Source: Owenia fusiformis
Taxonomy: Eukaryota; Annelida; Polychaeta; Sabellida; Oweniidae
Reading direction: 5' to 3'
Length of the DNA stretch: 64,000 nt
NCBI GenBank assembly: GCA_903813345.2
Contig: CAIIXF020000010.1
Span: 1,975,169-2,039,168, forward strand
The notes beneath the pieces are model-generated. The model saw only the letters and a program-made list of their open reading frames with translations. It had not been told where the DNA came from and ran no database searches. Of the stretch, positions 12,092-23,599 are shown in pieces (position 1 is the stretch's first letter; the number at the start of each line of letters is the position of its first letter). Position numbers and translations under genes: made by a program.

Positions 12092-13055
12092 TACATAGGT
12101 GAAGTTGAATGATCCATGAACTACAAAAGTGTAGAGAAACGATCCATAAACTGTAACAGTTTTGTTGAATAATCCATGACTACAATAATGTAATTGAATA
12201 ATCCATGACTACAATAGTATAATTGAATGATCAATGAACTACAAAAGTGTTGAGGAACGATCTATTAACTACATTGGTGTCGTTGAATGATCCATGATCT
12301 ACAATAGTGTAGTTGAATGATCCATAAACTGTAACAGTTTAGTTGAATAATCCATGACTACAATAGTGTAATTGAATGATCCATGAACTACAATATTGTA
12401 GTAGAATGATCCTTGAGCTACATTGATGTAGTTAAATGATGCATGAACTACAATATTGTAGTGGAATTATCATCCATGAACTACATTTGTGAAATTGTAT
12501 GATCCATGAACTACAATAATGTAGTAGAATGATACTTGAACTACATTGGTGTAGCTCAATGATCCATGGACTATATTAGTGTAATGGAATGATCCATGAA
12601 CTACATTGGTGTAGTTGAATGATCCATGGACTACAATAGTGAAGTTGAATGATCCATGAACCATAAAAGTGTAATGGAATCATCCATGAACTAGAATGGT
12701 GTAATGGAATGATTCATGAACTACTATAATGTAATGGAATGATCCATGAACTACATTGGTGTAGTTGAATGATCCATGGACTACAATAGTGAAGTTGAAT
12801 GATCCATGCATCATAATAGTGTAATGGAATCATTCATTAACTACTATAGTGTAATGGAATAATTCATGAACTAAAACAGTGTAATGGAATGATTCATTAA
12901 CTAAAATAGTGTAATGGAATGATTCATGAAGTAAAATAGTGTAATGGAATGATTCATGAACTAAAATAGTGTAATGGAATGATTCATGAACTAAAATAGT
13001 GTAATGGAATGATCCAGGAACTACTATAGTGTAATGGAATGATCCATGAGCCACA
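12092..13055 (+). repeat. 30-bp minisatellite array, diverged
   Basis: About 32 units related to the array at 10736, but 30 bp long and more diverged: GAATGATCCATGAACTACA plus a variable (A/T)T(A/T)GTGTAGT. A higher-order repeat is visible: the block starting CTACATTGGTGTAGTTGAAT recurs 150 bp (five units) later, at 12601 and 12751. The 3' third is the most uniform, with GATTCATGAACTAAAATAGT units. Because 30 is divisible by three, the minus strand keeps an open frame with a ten-residue period; I regard that as a by-product. Confidence 0.94.
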
Positions 13056-14868
13056 CCCAGCAAGTTTTGTGAAACAATTTTAATATCGCACAAAAAGGAT
13101 GGCACCACAACATATATAAAATAAAAAAATTCCCTTTGGAATAATAATGAATAACATCATATTGTAAATTGCTAACTTAATGAAGCTACTATGTATGTTA
13201 TTCTTTGAAGTATGCAATCTTAATTTGCCAGATTGACACTTCACCCCGTTGTTATGAACAAACGACATGATGACTTTGAAAATTAGCCTATAACATTTAT
13301 AGTGCCGCAATGGGATAGTACATCCTGATAGTCTGGAACATTATTCACACTGTACACATTGAATTTAGTCCAAGCCAGATAATATATCTTGTTTGCATAT
13401 CTAGTTTGTAAAACGAAAAGACCTAAAAGTGTTACAAAACAATATAAAGCGTCCAACCAGTCTTAAGGAAAACAATCCCAAATATCCCAAACTGATCTTT
13501 TGTGTAAAGAAAATTCACTCATAACAAATTATTCTTCTGAAAATATTGGGTTGACTTATATAAGCACTGAAATTCTGCTGACTTTTAACAATAACATTAG
13601 AATAATCAACCGTGAAATATCACCATGGGTATATGCAAGCTATAGCCTGTCTGTAGAATTTGAGAAGTGATTGGGGAATTGAGACTTCTAATGAAATACT
13701 GGTATACCCAGGTCATGGAGATTACCTCTTCTGAGAATAAAGTGGCCTTGAAATCAAAATCTAGTTCCAACAATATAATTTTATCAACTAATATGTGTTT
13801 TGGTATAAAGAGTTATGTATGATACATGCAGACTGTACATATTCCAAATTTAAGCAATTGCTAGTATAGATTTATGTATTACAATTTCTTTTTTTGAACC
13901 ACTCTTTACTGTTAAGTTTGTTCTTTGGATTATTGATTGAAATTGTATGCCTTCTCCATGGTGCATCCAAATGGGTTTGGTTAAAATGACCATGGATATC
14001 ATTATGACATAAACCTACTCTTGTGTTCATTTGAGTTTTACATCTCTTGTGTTAGTGTGTTCAAAGTATTGAAATATTAGGAAGATAATAGGATTCTGAC
14101 CAAAATATTGGATTGATGGGCTTTTTGACGTTGACATATTTTGTATCAGTATAAAAGCTGTTTTATTTGATTTAGTTTTCACCTTTTGATGCTGTCCTTC
14201 AAGTTTTCACACCAAATTGGGGTTAACTATTCTGACATGGTCTATATCATTCTCAGAAATCCGTTCAGTACTATTTACACCCTTCGTTGCGGATGTTGAA
14301 TTTACCTGGACTCTGAGCCAGTTTTTGTTGCTTGGTTATACTAATGTTGCCATATAAAAGTATTCTGTAGATAAATAAAACCTCTTTGTTAAAAGGGTCA
14401 GAGAAGCACCAAATGAACCGCTACAGAGATGTAAATCAACATAGATAAAAACAGATTGAACCATATGATTTATTTCCAAATAACACCATTAAACTGAATC
14501 ATAAACAAAACCTCACACTTCGATATAACAAGGATGAAAATAAAACATATGTTGAATGTGGGTATAAATCCAGTTTAGTTCTCCATATTAACAAAATTAT
14601 AATTGGAGTCGGTGGCCAGGTAGTCTGACATGATTAATCAACCAAACCTTGATCTTCCAATGGGAATCGAAGAAATGTCCCTAAACTCTAATGATGTAAA
14701 TGAACGAATGAACTTGTGATCGTTCCATTTCTAAAACTTGTACTTGAATAGTATCTTGCTTGATGTGACTTCTTATTTTATGATTTTTTTGCACATTTGT
14801 TGGGAATAATTTAGAACCCATAATATGTTTTAAGAATTAATGCTGCATTATGGTCAAGTGCACACATA
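13056..14868. other. Non-coding stretch with a family A fragment
   Basis: No gene supported. About 13395-13510 matches family A on the minus strand (AACCAGTCTTAAGGAAAAC, CAATCCCAAATATCCCAAAC). The remainder is unrecognised. Confidence 0.4.
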
Positions 14869-14870
14869 TA

Positions 14871-15006
14871 CAGTCTGGGCAGTAAAATGGGACACTGCAT
14901 AATTCTTGAAAAATATGTAAGATAACTCAAAATGTGAACACTTGCCAATCTGATCAATATTGGCTGATCCTCGTGAAATTTCTATTAGTATAGACAGGTT
15001 TTACTG
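14871..15006. mobile_element. pogo-like MITE remnant
   Basis: The right end reads, on the minus strand, CAGTAAAACCTGTCTATAC and is followed by TA, as at 7097 and 61302. The left end is unclear: CAGT at 14871 follows TA, and a second CAGTAAAATGG lies at 14880. It is probably a decayed member of the same family. Confidence 0.45.
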
Positions 15007-15586
15007 TATAAGTAACATATAACATCTACTTGTGAATCAGAGTCAGAAATTTGCAGACATTAATTATTTAAAAATTGCTTGTAATATAATATAAATTAGA
15101 AATATAAACCAATAAAACAATTCAGAATTCCTTACTGTAAATATGGTAATTCAATAAACTTGAGATTTAGTTTAGTAGGATATCTCCAATTAAAGTTGGG
15201 CATTAATGTAGATCTCCTGCACTGATTTGGAATAATGATGATTTGATCCTTGCCGTATATCTTTCTTTGTCTAAAGTGCTCTCTAAATTGTTTAGGTTTG
15301 AGTTGGGAGTTTAGTCCGTAAGGGGTGCAGCTCTATATTTTATCAGGTATTATGTCGTGTATAAGTATGTTACCTTTGGGGAAAAATAGAGTTAAGAACA
15401 CTGAAAACTACAACCAGTCATAAAACCATCCATTCATCTGCATCCATTCATCTGCAAGTACATCTTCAAAATATTTGGGTAAGGGTTTGTACTTTAGATT
15501 TAGCTTATTTTGTGTTTCAGTTTCAAGCGTTAAAGAAGGACAATGAAAACCTTGTCAATCAATTAACAAGAGCTGCCCTGTCAACC

Positions 15587-15840
15587 CTCACGCATTAGGC
15601 GTGATTGTCACGCATTGGCTGGAAAAATAGAAATCACACATCAATTTAGCGTATATGATCAAATATCACGCAAATCACGCATTTTGTTGATATTTTTAAA
15701 AATCGTTTTTTGTGAAATGCCGACATGGTGAAAAACTGAACGGCGAAAAAAAACGAACGCATTCCGTTCTGTCTTTGCACGCGATTGCTGTTTATGTCAC
15801 GCATTTGGTACAAAATATGTGTATATATCACGCATTTGTT
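15587..15840. repeat. TCACGCATT motif cluster
   Basis: Six to seven occurrences of YCACGCAWT or close variants lie within about 255 bp (near 15588, 15608, 15664, 15673, 15797, 15827), in sequence otherwise poor in CpG. One is preceded by its inverted partner GGCGTGATTGTCACGC. The spacing is irregular, so this is not a simple minisatellite. It could be a dispersed-repeat fragment or a cluster of binding sites; I cannot tell which. Confidence 0.5.
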
Positions 15841-15849
15841 TTGAAAATA

Positions 15850-17711
15850 TATACACCCCCAGGTATTATGTTATCCACTGTGTGTCTTGTTCATTGAAAG
15901 AAACCACAAGGATAGAGATGAATTGAGGGTACATTTTGAAACAATTGTTACATTTTTTGAAATATTCATTCCTCTCATCAATGTTTGGCATATTTTCTAA
16001 AAGGTCCAACAATGACTACTTTATTTGATCGAATCTGTCAGTTCTTAGTTCAGAAAATATAATTAAGATTTGAAGGGAAACATTGGCATAATCTTTTGAA
16101 AAGATCGCTTCCTGCATTTTACACTTTCTATTCCTATTATACCTCTAAAATTGCATTGCGTAATTGGATGATGTGTCACTTAAAATGGGAACAAATAGAG
16201 GAAGAGGACTAAAATACAAAGGTTATGAGCAAGTAACAAAATAAAAATTCCTCTGGGCAACATTTTATACTGATTTGATTTAAGCTAATTCAATGTGTCC
16301 ATTTAGGTCTTGAATTATTTAAACATCAGAAGTGAAGGTCAGTGCCATGATCAAATATTTGGATGTCAATGCCTTCACATTTGTTACATGTTTGTTCTGA
16401 AACTTAAATAATTGACAACAATATTTAAAAGTCAATACTCAATAATTAGGATGAATGAGCGGTAATGTAATTGTCACTTTGCTGATTTCTCCATGGTTAG
16501 CTTCTGTCTTAGTTCTGTGTTATTTTTTCAATTGTGGATGTTGGTTTTAACTCAAGTTTCATATGATATATTGGTCTAGCATCATCCTTTATGCGGTGCA
16601 AGTTAGAATGCCTCAACATTATGGTAAAGTGTATCATCTTTAATAAAACCTGATCCCTATTCTAGTTTTATATCCATTCATAGATCATCCTTCTTTAATT
16701 AACTAGTTTACACTCATCTATTTAATAATTAATCATTCAATTATCATTATATTGCGCTATTATAAGATCTGGGTTAATTATTTGTAGATTATGAGAAATT
16801 GCCTGATTGTTTGAGTGAATAGAACAGAGTACAGTATATCATAATGATTTTTGCCATGCATGACCTGTGATTTCTTGGTTTTCTGTTTCACCATCTGTCT
16901 AATGTTTGTCAGCCAAATATATATGTACAAGTGCTAATGTGGAAATACCAAAAGATGTTAAACAGAGCAAGAAATTAAACATTTACAAGTACAACCAGTC
17001 AAAAGGAAAGCAAACCCCAAATATCCCAAATCTTGAACTAACATGTTAGGAAACAATGTCTCATACCCGTTGAAGTATAACTTATGATTGAAAACATTAC
17101 TCTTAATATCAAAAACAGTTGTAGAACATTTCTACTAGAATCCGTTTTGATTTGCACATATATTATGCACACACACATTATTATTTGTAATGCAAAGTAA
17201 TAAAAATTATATTAACCATGCAATTTCACACCAATGACCGTTTTCGAGCATTGCATTAGGCTGCTGAGATTTTGAGATTTAAAACAAGTTGATGAGAAGA
17301 TTGAGACAATAGAAGAATTTAATCCATTTCCCTGAAATATTTGCCAAATCTGCAGGGATCAGAGTTGATTTGCCTATTTTGTAAAAGCAGTACAAATGAC
17401 ATGTCATTGTGGCAAATTCCCTGGTAAAAGAGAAGCTTATGTAATAAGTAGGACAAGGGACTTTTACCTAAACTAACTGTGAAATAAACACTCACTTCAG
17501 AATGTAAATTTTTATTGGGTGGACTTTTTTAAAAGATAATCCTGGTGGTTGTTAGTAAGATTGCAAGTGATTTTGAACAAATAACAAACATTTCTTGTTC
17601 ACATTATTGAGTGAACTCTTTGGCCAGCTCTCTGTTAAAATTCAAATTTGCATCCTGCATGCATCATTTGTTTATCAGTAAACGTTGCCTTCATTGCATT
17701 TCACTTTCTTA
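15850..17711. other. Non-coding stretch with a family A fragment
   Basis: No gene supported. About 16915-17060 matches family A on the minus strand (ACAAGTGCTAATGTGG, CCAGTCAAAAGGAAAGCAAA, CCCCAAATATCCCAAAT, ACAATGTCTCATACCCGTTG). Confidence 0.45.
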
Positions 17712-17714
17712 CAT

Positions 17715-18056
17715 CACTTGGTGAAATCAATAAAATAATATATAAAAATATGTTTTATTTTCGGATATTTGTGTAAAAAGATGCGTAATAATACAGTATT
17801 TCCATTCAGTATTGTAATTATTATATTATATTATGAAGGAAAAAAATATAATTAGCAAAATATACTCTATTATATAGAGATTAATATAATATAATTAGAA
17901 ATAAGCGAGATCCAAATATGATGATTGCAGTTTATTTAGAATTTTTTTCTATTCTAAAAAATATTATTTTCTTGTATTTTCCAATCTGAACAGAATATAT
18001 CAAATTATATTGTATTATTTGGGTTCTAAAAAATATTATACGCGATTATTCTCGCC
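17715..18056 (+). repeat. Left inverted end of the 3.3-kb element
   Basis: Pairs with 20717-21027. The outer 45 bp and the inner end (ATTATACGCG, TTATTCTCG) are the best preserved parts. The middle is AT-rich and diverged, so base pairing is patchy there. Confidence 0.72.
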
Positions 18057-19129
18057 CAACTTAATGTACAATCCATCTGGTTAATTACTTAACCAAACAA
18101 AACAAAGAATGCACAGCATGGCAGTTAATAGGATTAACCGTTCTACTGGCCTTCTCATCTCCATTACTTACAAATGTCACACATACATTTTATTTTGATT
18201 GTTCTATTTCTATTTGAATCATATTTACAAAATAAATATTTAGAAGAAATTAATAAATTTAATTTGATTAAAATTAATGTTAACAATGGAGTAAACATGT
18301 GAAGAAAAGTCATCAATTAAAAATCAAAAAATTAACTTTCCGATGAGTTAATCAATTCAATCCAAATTTTAACACAATGTTAATCATAGAAAGAGGGACA
18401 CTATACCATCAAATAAATATGAAAAACTTAATTTGCAAATTATTATTTTTTGTGGAAATTAGAAGAATCAGTTCTAGATATTAATCCATTAACTCTAACA
18501 AACGGATTAGTTATCAGTGAACAAAACTCATTTCATAGAAATTGAAAAAATTTAGGGATTAAGGTATTATTTATATTGCTCTGACATCAATACATGTAAT
18601 ACTATGTGAATGGTGAAAATCTGCATGATTTTGAAAGAATTGTTGGCCAAGGGGAGGGGATCGTTACTCGATAGGTACGGGCCTGTATAAAATGCGTAAT
18701 GTACTTGTATTTAACTGAAAAATTGAGCAGTTCTGTGTCAAGACTATTTTTGTGGTTGGCAAAGTGAATACAGGTGGTTGTTTGTGTCTCACTCTGTGTA
18801 AGAGGGGGCCTTAAATGTTGTTTGTTGTAAACTTAATGTGGCAGAGAAACAATGGAGTGGAAACCCATTGATTAAAACTTAACTTTCCGTTGAGTCAATC
18901 AATTAAATCCAAATTTTAACACAATGTTAATCATAACATAAGGGGCATTATACAATCACATAAATATGAATTTTCAAATAATTTTTTTGTGGAACTCAGA
19001 ACTGTTAGCTGTAGGAAATTAATCCATTGCCTCCAACAAACGGATTAGTTGTCAGTGTTAATGAAGCTCATATTAAAGAAATTAAATAATTAGGGATTAA
19101 CATTTTACTTATCATATTGCTCTGACATG

Positions 19130-19664
19130 CTGTATGTCAATATGTTATTTACATCAGTTTGTTCTTCCATGCACCAATTTGCTCAAAGCGTACTCATTGC
19201 TTTCTCAGATGAAACATTAAATTGTGCCCACTTCTTTATTTTCATTATCAAACAACTAAACATACCGAATCTCGCACCCTTTGAATATATATATTTGGAA
19301 ACGGAAAACAAAGAAAGTTGTAATAAAAAGAAATGATCCAATTGTAGTAGAAACAAATGTATAACATCATGTACTAATCTGATGTTTATGTCCCCCCTCC
19401 CGGGATATCCCCGGTTTATATCTCAGATATTATATGGATAACAGAAAACACACGAATTGTGAAATGTGAGAGAATACAAGATCTTATTTTGTTTTAGCAT
19501 GGATTAACACCACTTGTATCGGTTAACCTAATGGACGTTTCCTTATTTATTATCAGTGATTTGTCAGAAAAATCGGAGCAAAACATACAATATATTACAG
19601 GCTTGTAATAAGTTTTAGCCAAGGGGATCAATTTTCAAAACATACCAAGAGTTCACAATTGATA
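19130..19664. other. Insertion inside unit 2 of the internal array
   Basis: Units 1 and 3 pass directly from ATTGCTCTGRMAT to GAAAGAATYGTTGGC. In unit 2 about 535 bp of unrelated DNA separates these landmarks. I see no clear inverted ends or target duplication. It contains CCCCTCCCGGGATATCCCC. A 69-codon open frame at 19127-19336 has no recognisable features. Confidence 0.6.
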
Positions 19665-19720
19665 ATAGGATTTTGAAAGAATTTTGGCAAGGGGGAGGGT
19701 GATTTACTCGAACCCAACGA

Positions 19721-19732
19721 CCCCCCCCCCCC
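19721..19732 (+). repeat. Poly-C tract
   Basis: Run of 12 C residues immediately after the interrupted unit of the internal array. It is a likely length-variable site and a place where assembly length is uncertain. Confidence 0.85.
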
Positions 19733-20716
19733 TTCCTTGCCATGGACCTGTATCAAATTCGTAATGTATTGATATATAGCAGTTTCGTGTCATCAATGTT
19801 TTGTGTTGTTTGTGAAGTGAATAAAGGTGTTTGTGTCTGTGTGAGAGAGGGCTTTAAATCTTGTTTTGACAGAGAAACTATTGATTTAAATTGTGAGGAA
19901 ACCAAATGGAGTAAAAATGTGAGGAAAGCCATTGATTAAAAATTAACTTTCCATTGAGTCAATCAATTAAATCCAAATTTTAACACAATGTTAATTATAA
20001 CATAAGGGACATTATACGATCAAATAAATATGAAAAACTAAATTTGCAAATTATTTTTTGGTTGAAATTAGAACCATCGGCTGTAGAAATTAATCCATTA
20101 ACTCTAACAAACAGATTATTTATCGGTGTGAACAAAACTCAAATCATAGAAATTGAATAATTAGGGATTAAAGTTTGACTTATTATATTGCTCTGGAATG
20201 TCAATACATGTATGTGAATGTTGAAAAACTATATGAATTTGAAAGAATCGTTGGCCGGGGGAGGGGGGTCCTTAACTATGGTTCTGTATAAAATGCGTAA
20301 TGTGTTTATTAATTATTGAGCAGTTCTGTGTCATGACTGTTTTTGTTGGCAAAGTGAATACAGGTGGTTGTTTGTATCTGTGTAAGAGGGGGATTTAAGA
20401 GTTGTTTGCCAAAAACCTAATGTGACAGAGAAACAATGGAATAAAAATGTGAGGAAAACCAATTAATTAAAAATTCAAAAATTAACTTTACAATGAACTA
20501 ATTGATTGAATCAAAAATTTAACACAATGTTAATCATAACATGAGGGACATTATACAATCAAATATATATGTAAAAACTTATTCTGCAAATTATTTTTGT
20601 GGATTTTTTTAGAGCCATCAGCTGTAGAGATTAATTCATTAACCATAACAAACGGATTAATTACTTAAGTATAAGTATGAATGAAACTCATTTCATAGGA
20701 ATTGAGTAATTAGGGA

Positions 20717-21027
20717 TTAACGGCTCGAAAATAAACGCGTATAATCGGTTTTTGATTGCAGATGCCAACATATTATTTGCTCCTGACAAAAATATTATTC
20801 TATATTATATGGTATTATATGTTGTTCCCTTTAAATAATACACGAATAATATTATTAAATCAAAAATAATTCTTCAAAATTCGTATTATATTTTTTTCCG
20901 CTATAATACAAAAAATAACTGCCTATTATACTGGAAAAAATATTCTCTATGATTCTCTCTTAATGCAACTTATTTTGCAGTATAATAAACATTTTATTCT
21001 ATATTATTTTTACATTTTTACCAAGTG
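20717..21027 (-). repeat. Right inverted end of the 3.3-kb element
   Basis: On the minus strand it starts CACTTGGTAAAAATG and ends near GATTATACGCG, TTATTTTCGAGCC, mirroring 17715-18056. Confidence 0.72.
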
Positions 21028-21139
21028 CATGAAGCTTGTAATATTGGTCACATGGCTGGTTGATGATTGACACAATATCAAGATCCTTGAGCTTAGTCAT
21101 TATACAAAATTATTTGTTTATTTAGTTGTTGATGGGACA

Positions 21140-21460
21140 ATGACAGACAATGTGCATCATATTTCAAGAATCCATTATGAAAGGTTGTATATGTTATCCA
21201 TGTTATCCATGTATATCAAGATTTTTTGTTTGCTATCACAAATCTACTTCATGGCTCTAACCTTACAGCAGAGCGAGGGAGACATCGAAAGAGATATGAA
21301 TAAAAATGAGTCACATTGTAGAAGCCTTAATGAACCCGTTGAGACCCCCATAGTGCGTTTTCAGTGTCATATATTTTCTGAACAATCCAAATTATCCTCT
21401 TTTCAAGACAAAATGCAAATTGAACTGGATTCAGGCAATGGTAGTATAAGAATAAGTTAA
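21140..21460 (+). CDS. Unassigned 106-codon open frame
   Basis: An open frame just outside the 3.3-kb element. The first half is hydrophobic; the second half is polar, with a more protein-like composition (ESHCRSLNEPVE, DKMQIELDSGNGS). No family is recognised, and neither clear splice sites nor a start context are seen. It could be a decayed exon or chance. Confidence 0.18.
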   Translation: MTDNVHHISRIHYERLYMLSMLSMYIKIFCLLSQIYFMALTLQQSEGDIERDMNKNESHCRSLNEPVETPIVRFQCHIFSEQSKLSSFQDKMQIELDSGNGSIRIS

Positions 21461-21654
21461 CCTTATTCGAACAATCACAAAAGGGCTGTCACAGACCAGA
21501 ATAAAATGTCCGAACCATACAATTTTACCCTTGAAAACAGATTTTCGGAACAGCTTTCTCATATTCCAATTTTTTAGAACATTTTTTTCCTTTAAGAACA
21601 TACACCAACTCGCTATAACGCTAAACTTATGTTTAAATATTGAAAATATGTGTT

Positions 21655-21735
21655 GTTAGAAATGTTTTATTATTCAATTGCCAACAATAAAACTGATCGG
21701 TCCAGGACAGTATGTGAGTTGTGCATACCTTTCAT
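21655..21735 (+). repeat. First unit of the 79-bp satellite, displaced
   Basis: Contains CAACAATAAAACTGATCGGT, CCAGGACAGTATGTGAGTTG and TGCATACCTTTCAT, matching the satellite unit. It is separated from the main array by the 245-bp retro-insertion that follows. Confidence 0.85.
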
Positions 21736-21980
21736 TTCATGTGCAATTGTTAAAAAAGAAGATTTACTTAAAACATTGGTAATTAAAAAAGCTATACATG
21801 ATTTAAAAAAAAGGGTCAATACAGCTAGTAATGTAAAAGCTATTTTTGATAATGAAATAATGATCAGAAAGATGTAATGTAACTTGAAATTTCTATAATT
21901 GTATTTTATCTTATTGTATGCATGTAATGTAAAATATGTTTATTAATAAAGCTTGATTTTATAAAAAATAAATAAAAAAA
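21736..21980 (+). mobile_element. Truncated retro-insertion with A-rich tail
   Basis: The insert is flanked by direct copies of TACCTTTCAT (21726-21735 and 21981-21990), a 10-bp target duplication. It ends in an A-rich tail after an AATAAA signal near 21948. An open frame reads through it to a stop at 21877, with a Lys-rich C-terminal end (DLKKRVNTASNVKAIFDNE). Target duplication plus 3' A-tail is the mark of LINE-machinery retroposition (established knowledge). Whether this is the 3' end of a LINE or of a host mRNA I cannot tell. Confidence 0.8.
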
Positions 21981-23120
21981 TACCTTTCATGTATCAAGGA
22001 CTTTCATGAACTGTGCATACCTTATCAAGGACTTCCTGTGCTATTCTATTGTCAACAATAAAACCAATCGGTTCAGGACAGTATGTGAACTGTGCATACC
22101 TTATCAAGGACTTCCTGTGCTATTGTATTGTCAACAATAAAACCAATCGGTTCAGGACAGTATGTTAGTTGTGCATACCTTATCAAGGACTTTCTGTGCT
22201 ATTGTATTGTCAACAATAAAACCAATCGGTCCAGGACAGTATGTGAACTGTGCATACCTTATCAAGGACTTCCTGTGCTATTCTATTGTCAACAATAAAA
22301 CCAATCGGTTCAGGACAGTATGTGAACTGTGCATACCTTATCAAGGACTTCCTGTGCTATTGTATTGTCAACAATAAAACCAATCGGTTCAGGACAGTAT
22401 GTGAACTGTGCATACCTTATCAAGGACTTCCTGTGCTATTGTATTGTCAACAATAAAACCAATCGGTTCAGGACAGTATGTGAACTGTGCATACCTTATC
22501 AAGGACTTCCTGTGCTATTCTATTGTCAACAATAAAACCGATCGGTCCAGGACAGTATGTTAGTTGTGCATACCTTATCAAGGACTTCCTGTGCTATTGT
22601 ATTGTCAACAATAAAACCAATCGGTTCAGGACAGTATGTGAACTGTGTATACCTTATCAAGGACTTCCTGTGCTATTGTATTGTCAACAATAAAACCGAT
22701 CGGTCCAGGACAGTATGTGAACTGTGCATACCTTATCAAGGACTTCCTGTGCTATTCTATTGTCAACAATAAAACCAATCGGTTCAGGACAGTATGTTAG
22801 TTGTGCATACCTTATCAAGGACTTCCTGTGCTATTGTATTGTCAACAATAAAACCAATCGGTTCAGGACAGTATGTGAACTGTGCATACCTTATCAAGGA
22901 CTTCCTGTGCTATTCTATTGTCAACAATAAAACCAATCGGTCCAGGACAGTATGTGAACTGTGCATACCTTATCAAGGACTTCCTGTGCTATTCTATTGT
23001 CAACAATAAAACCAATCGGTCCAGGACAGTATGTTAGTTGTGCATACCTTATCAAGGACTTTCTGTGCTATTGTATTGCCAAGAATAAGACAGATCGGCT
23101 CAGGACAGTATATGATTGAT
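21981..23120 (+). repeat. 79-bp satellite array, about 14 units
   Basis: Tandem units of exactly 79 bp: TGCATACCTTATCAAGGACT, TCCTGTGCTATT(C/G)TATTGT, CAACAATAAAACCAATCGGT, TCAGGACAGTATGTGAACTG. Units differ at a few diagnostic sites: CTATTC/CTATTG, CCAATCGGTTC/CGATCGGTCC and GTGAACTG/GTTAGTTG. These are shuffled between units, which suggests exchange or conversion. Because 79 = 3x26+1, each unit shifts frame, and short overlapping open frames are produced in series with no biological meaning. The last unit (from about 23041) is degenerate. Confidence 0.96.
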
Positions 23121-23599
23121 ATGGCTTTTCTAAAATGTTGATTCTGTTGAGACTGTTCTGATTATTAAAAAATGTTATTCCTTTCAGGCCACACATCAGG
23201 GATGTTGAAAGACATCACCAAAAAACATCCAGGGGCTTATCCCAAAGGACAGTAACCTCAATGTTGAATCTGCTACCTCTTAGTCCTTGACGTAGACATG
23301 ACACATATTAACTTATTTCTCTGTGTTGTAGCCTAGCCTAGTTGCAGCTTACAATGACATTAAAATATTGCCCAAACATTCCTTCAAGATGAAATGCACC
23401 CACAAAAATGTTTTTCTGCAGACTGGATCACTATTCATAATTCACACACACACAAGGTTTAAATGCAGTCTAGGTCTAATTAAAGGAATTAGAAATGAAA
23501 GAGAGTGTTGGAAGCAATTTCTTCCAAAATCAATTTAATGTTTTCCTTATTTTGTGCAAAATGATGATATGATCAAGTACAGACATTATTGAAATTTAA
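23121..23599. other. Non-coding stretch
   Basis: Follows the satellite. It has a short CA run near 23448-23456 and nothing else I can name. Confidence 0.45.

Larger units (their letters stand above)
18282..20716 (+). repeat. Internal tandem repeats of about 530-566 bp
   Basis: Units start near 18282, 18848, 19902 and 20432, and the last is partial. Shared landmarks in order are AACAATGGAGT, AATTAACTTTCC, TTTTAACACAATGTTAATCA, AACAAACGGATTAGTT, AATTAGGGATTAA, ATTGCTCTGACAT, a G-rich run, TGCGTAATGT and GTGTAAGAGGGGG. Unit two is about 1054 bp because of an insertion. Units differ noticeably from one another, so the array is old. Confidence 0.88.
17715..21027. mobile_element. 3.3-kb TIR element with internal tandem repeats
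   Basis: Outer ends are CACTTGGTGAAATCAATAAA on the left and, on the minus strand, CACTTGGTAAAAATGTAAAA on the right. Both are flanked outside by the triplet CAT (17712-17714 and 21028-21030), which fits a 3-bp target duplication. Similarity of the ends continues inward for over 300 bp. CACT-starting ends with 2-3-bp duplications are typical of CACTA/EnSpm (CMC) transposons (established knowledge); assignment here is inference. No transposase is visible. The core is three to four copies of a roughly 550-bp unit, one of them interrupted. The plan recalls foldback/Tetris-like elements, where tandem repeats sit between long inverted ends. Confidence 0.78.

Noticed and set aside
12470-13108. Minus-strand open frames with a ten-residue period (ESFHYTILVH-like)
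   Set aside because: The 30-bp repeat unit preserves frame automatically. The flanks show no start context, splice sites or signal peptide, and the sister array with 29-bp units has no such frame.
22092-23009. Series of overlapping 68-71-codon frames in the 79-bp satellite
   Set aside because: Each unit shifts the frame by one base, so the same peptide recurs every 79 bp in a different frame. It is a by-product of the array.
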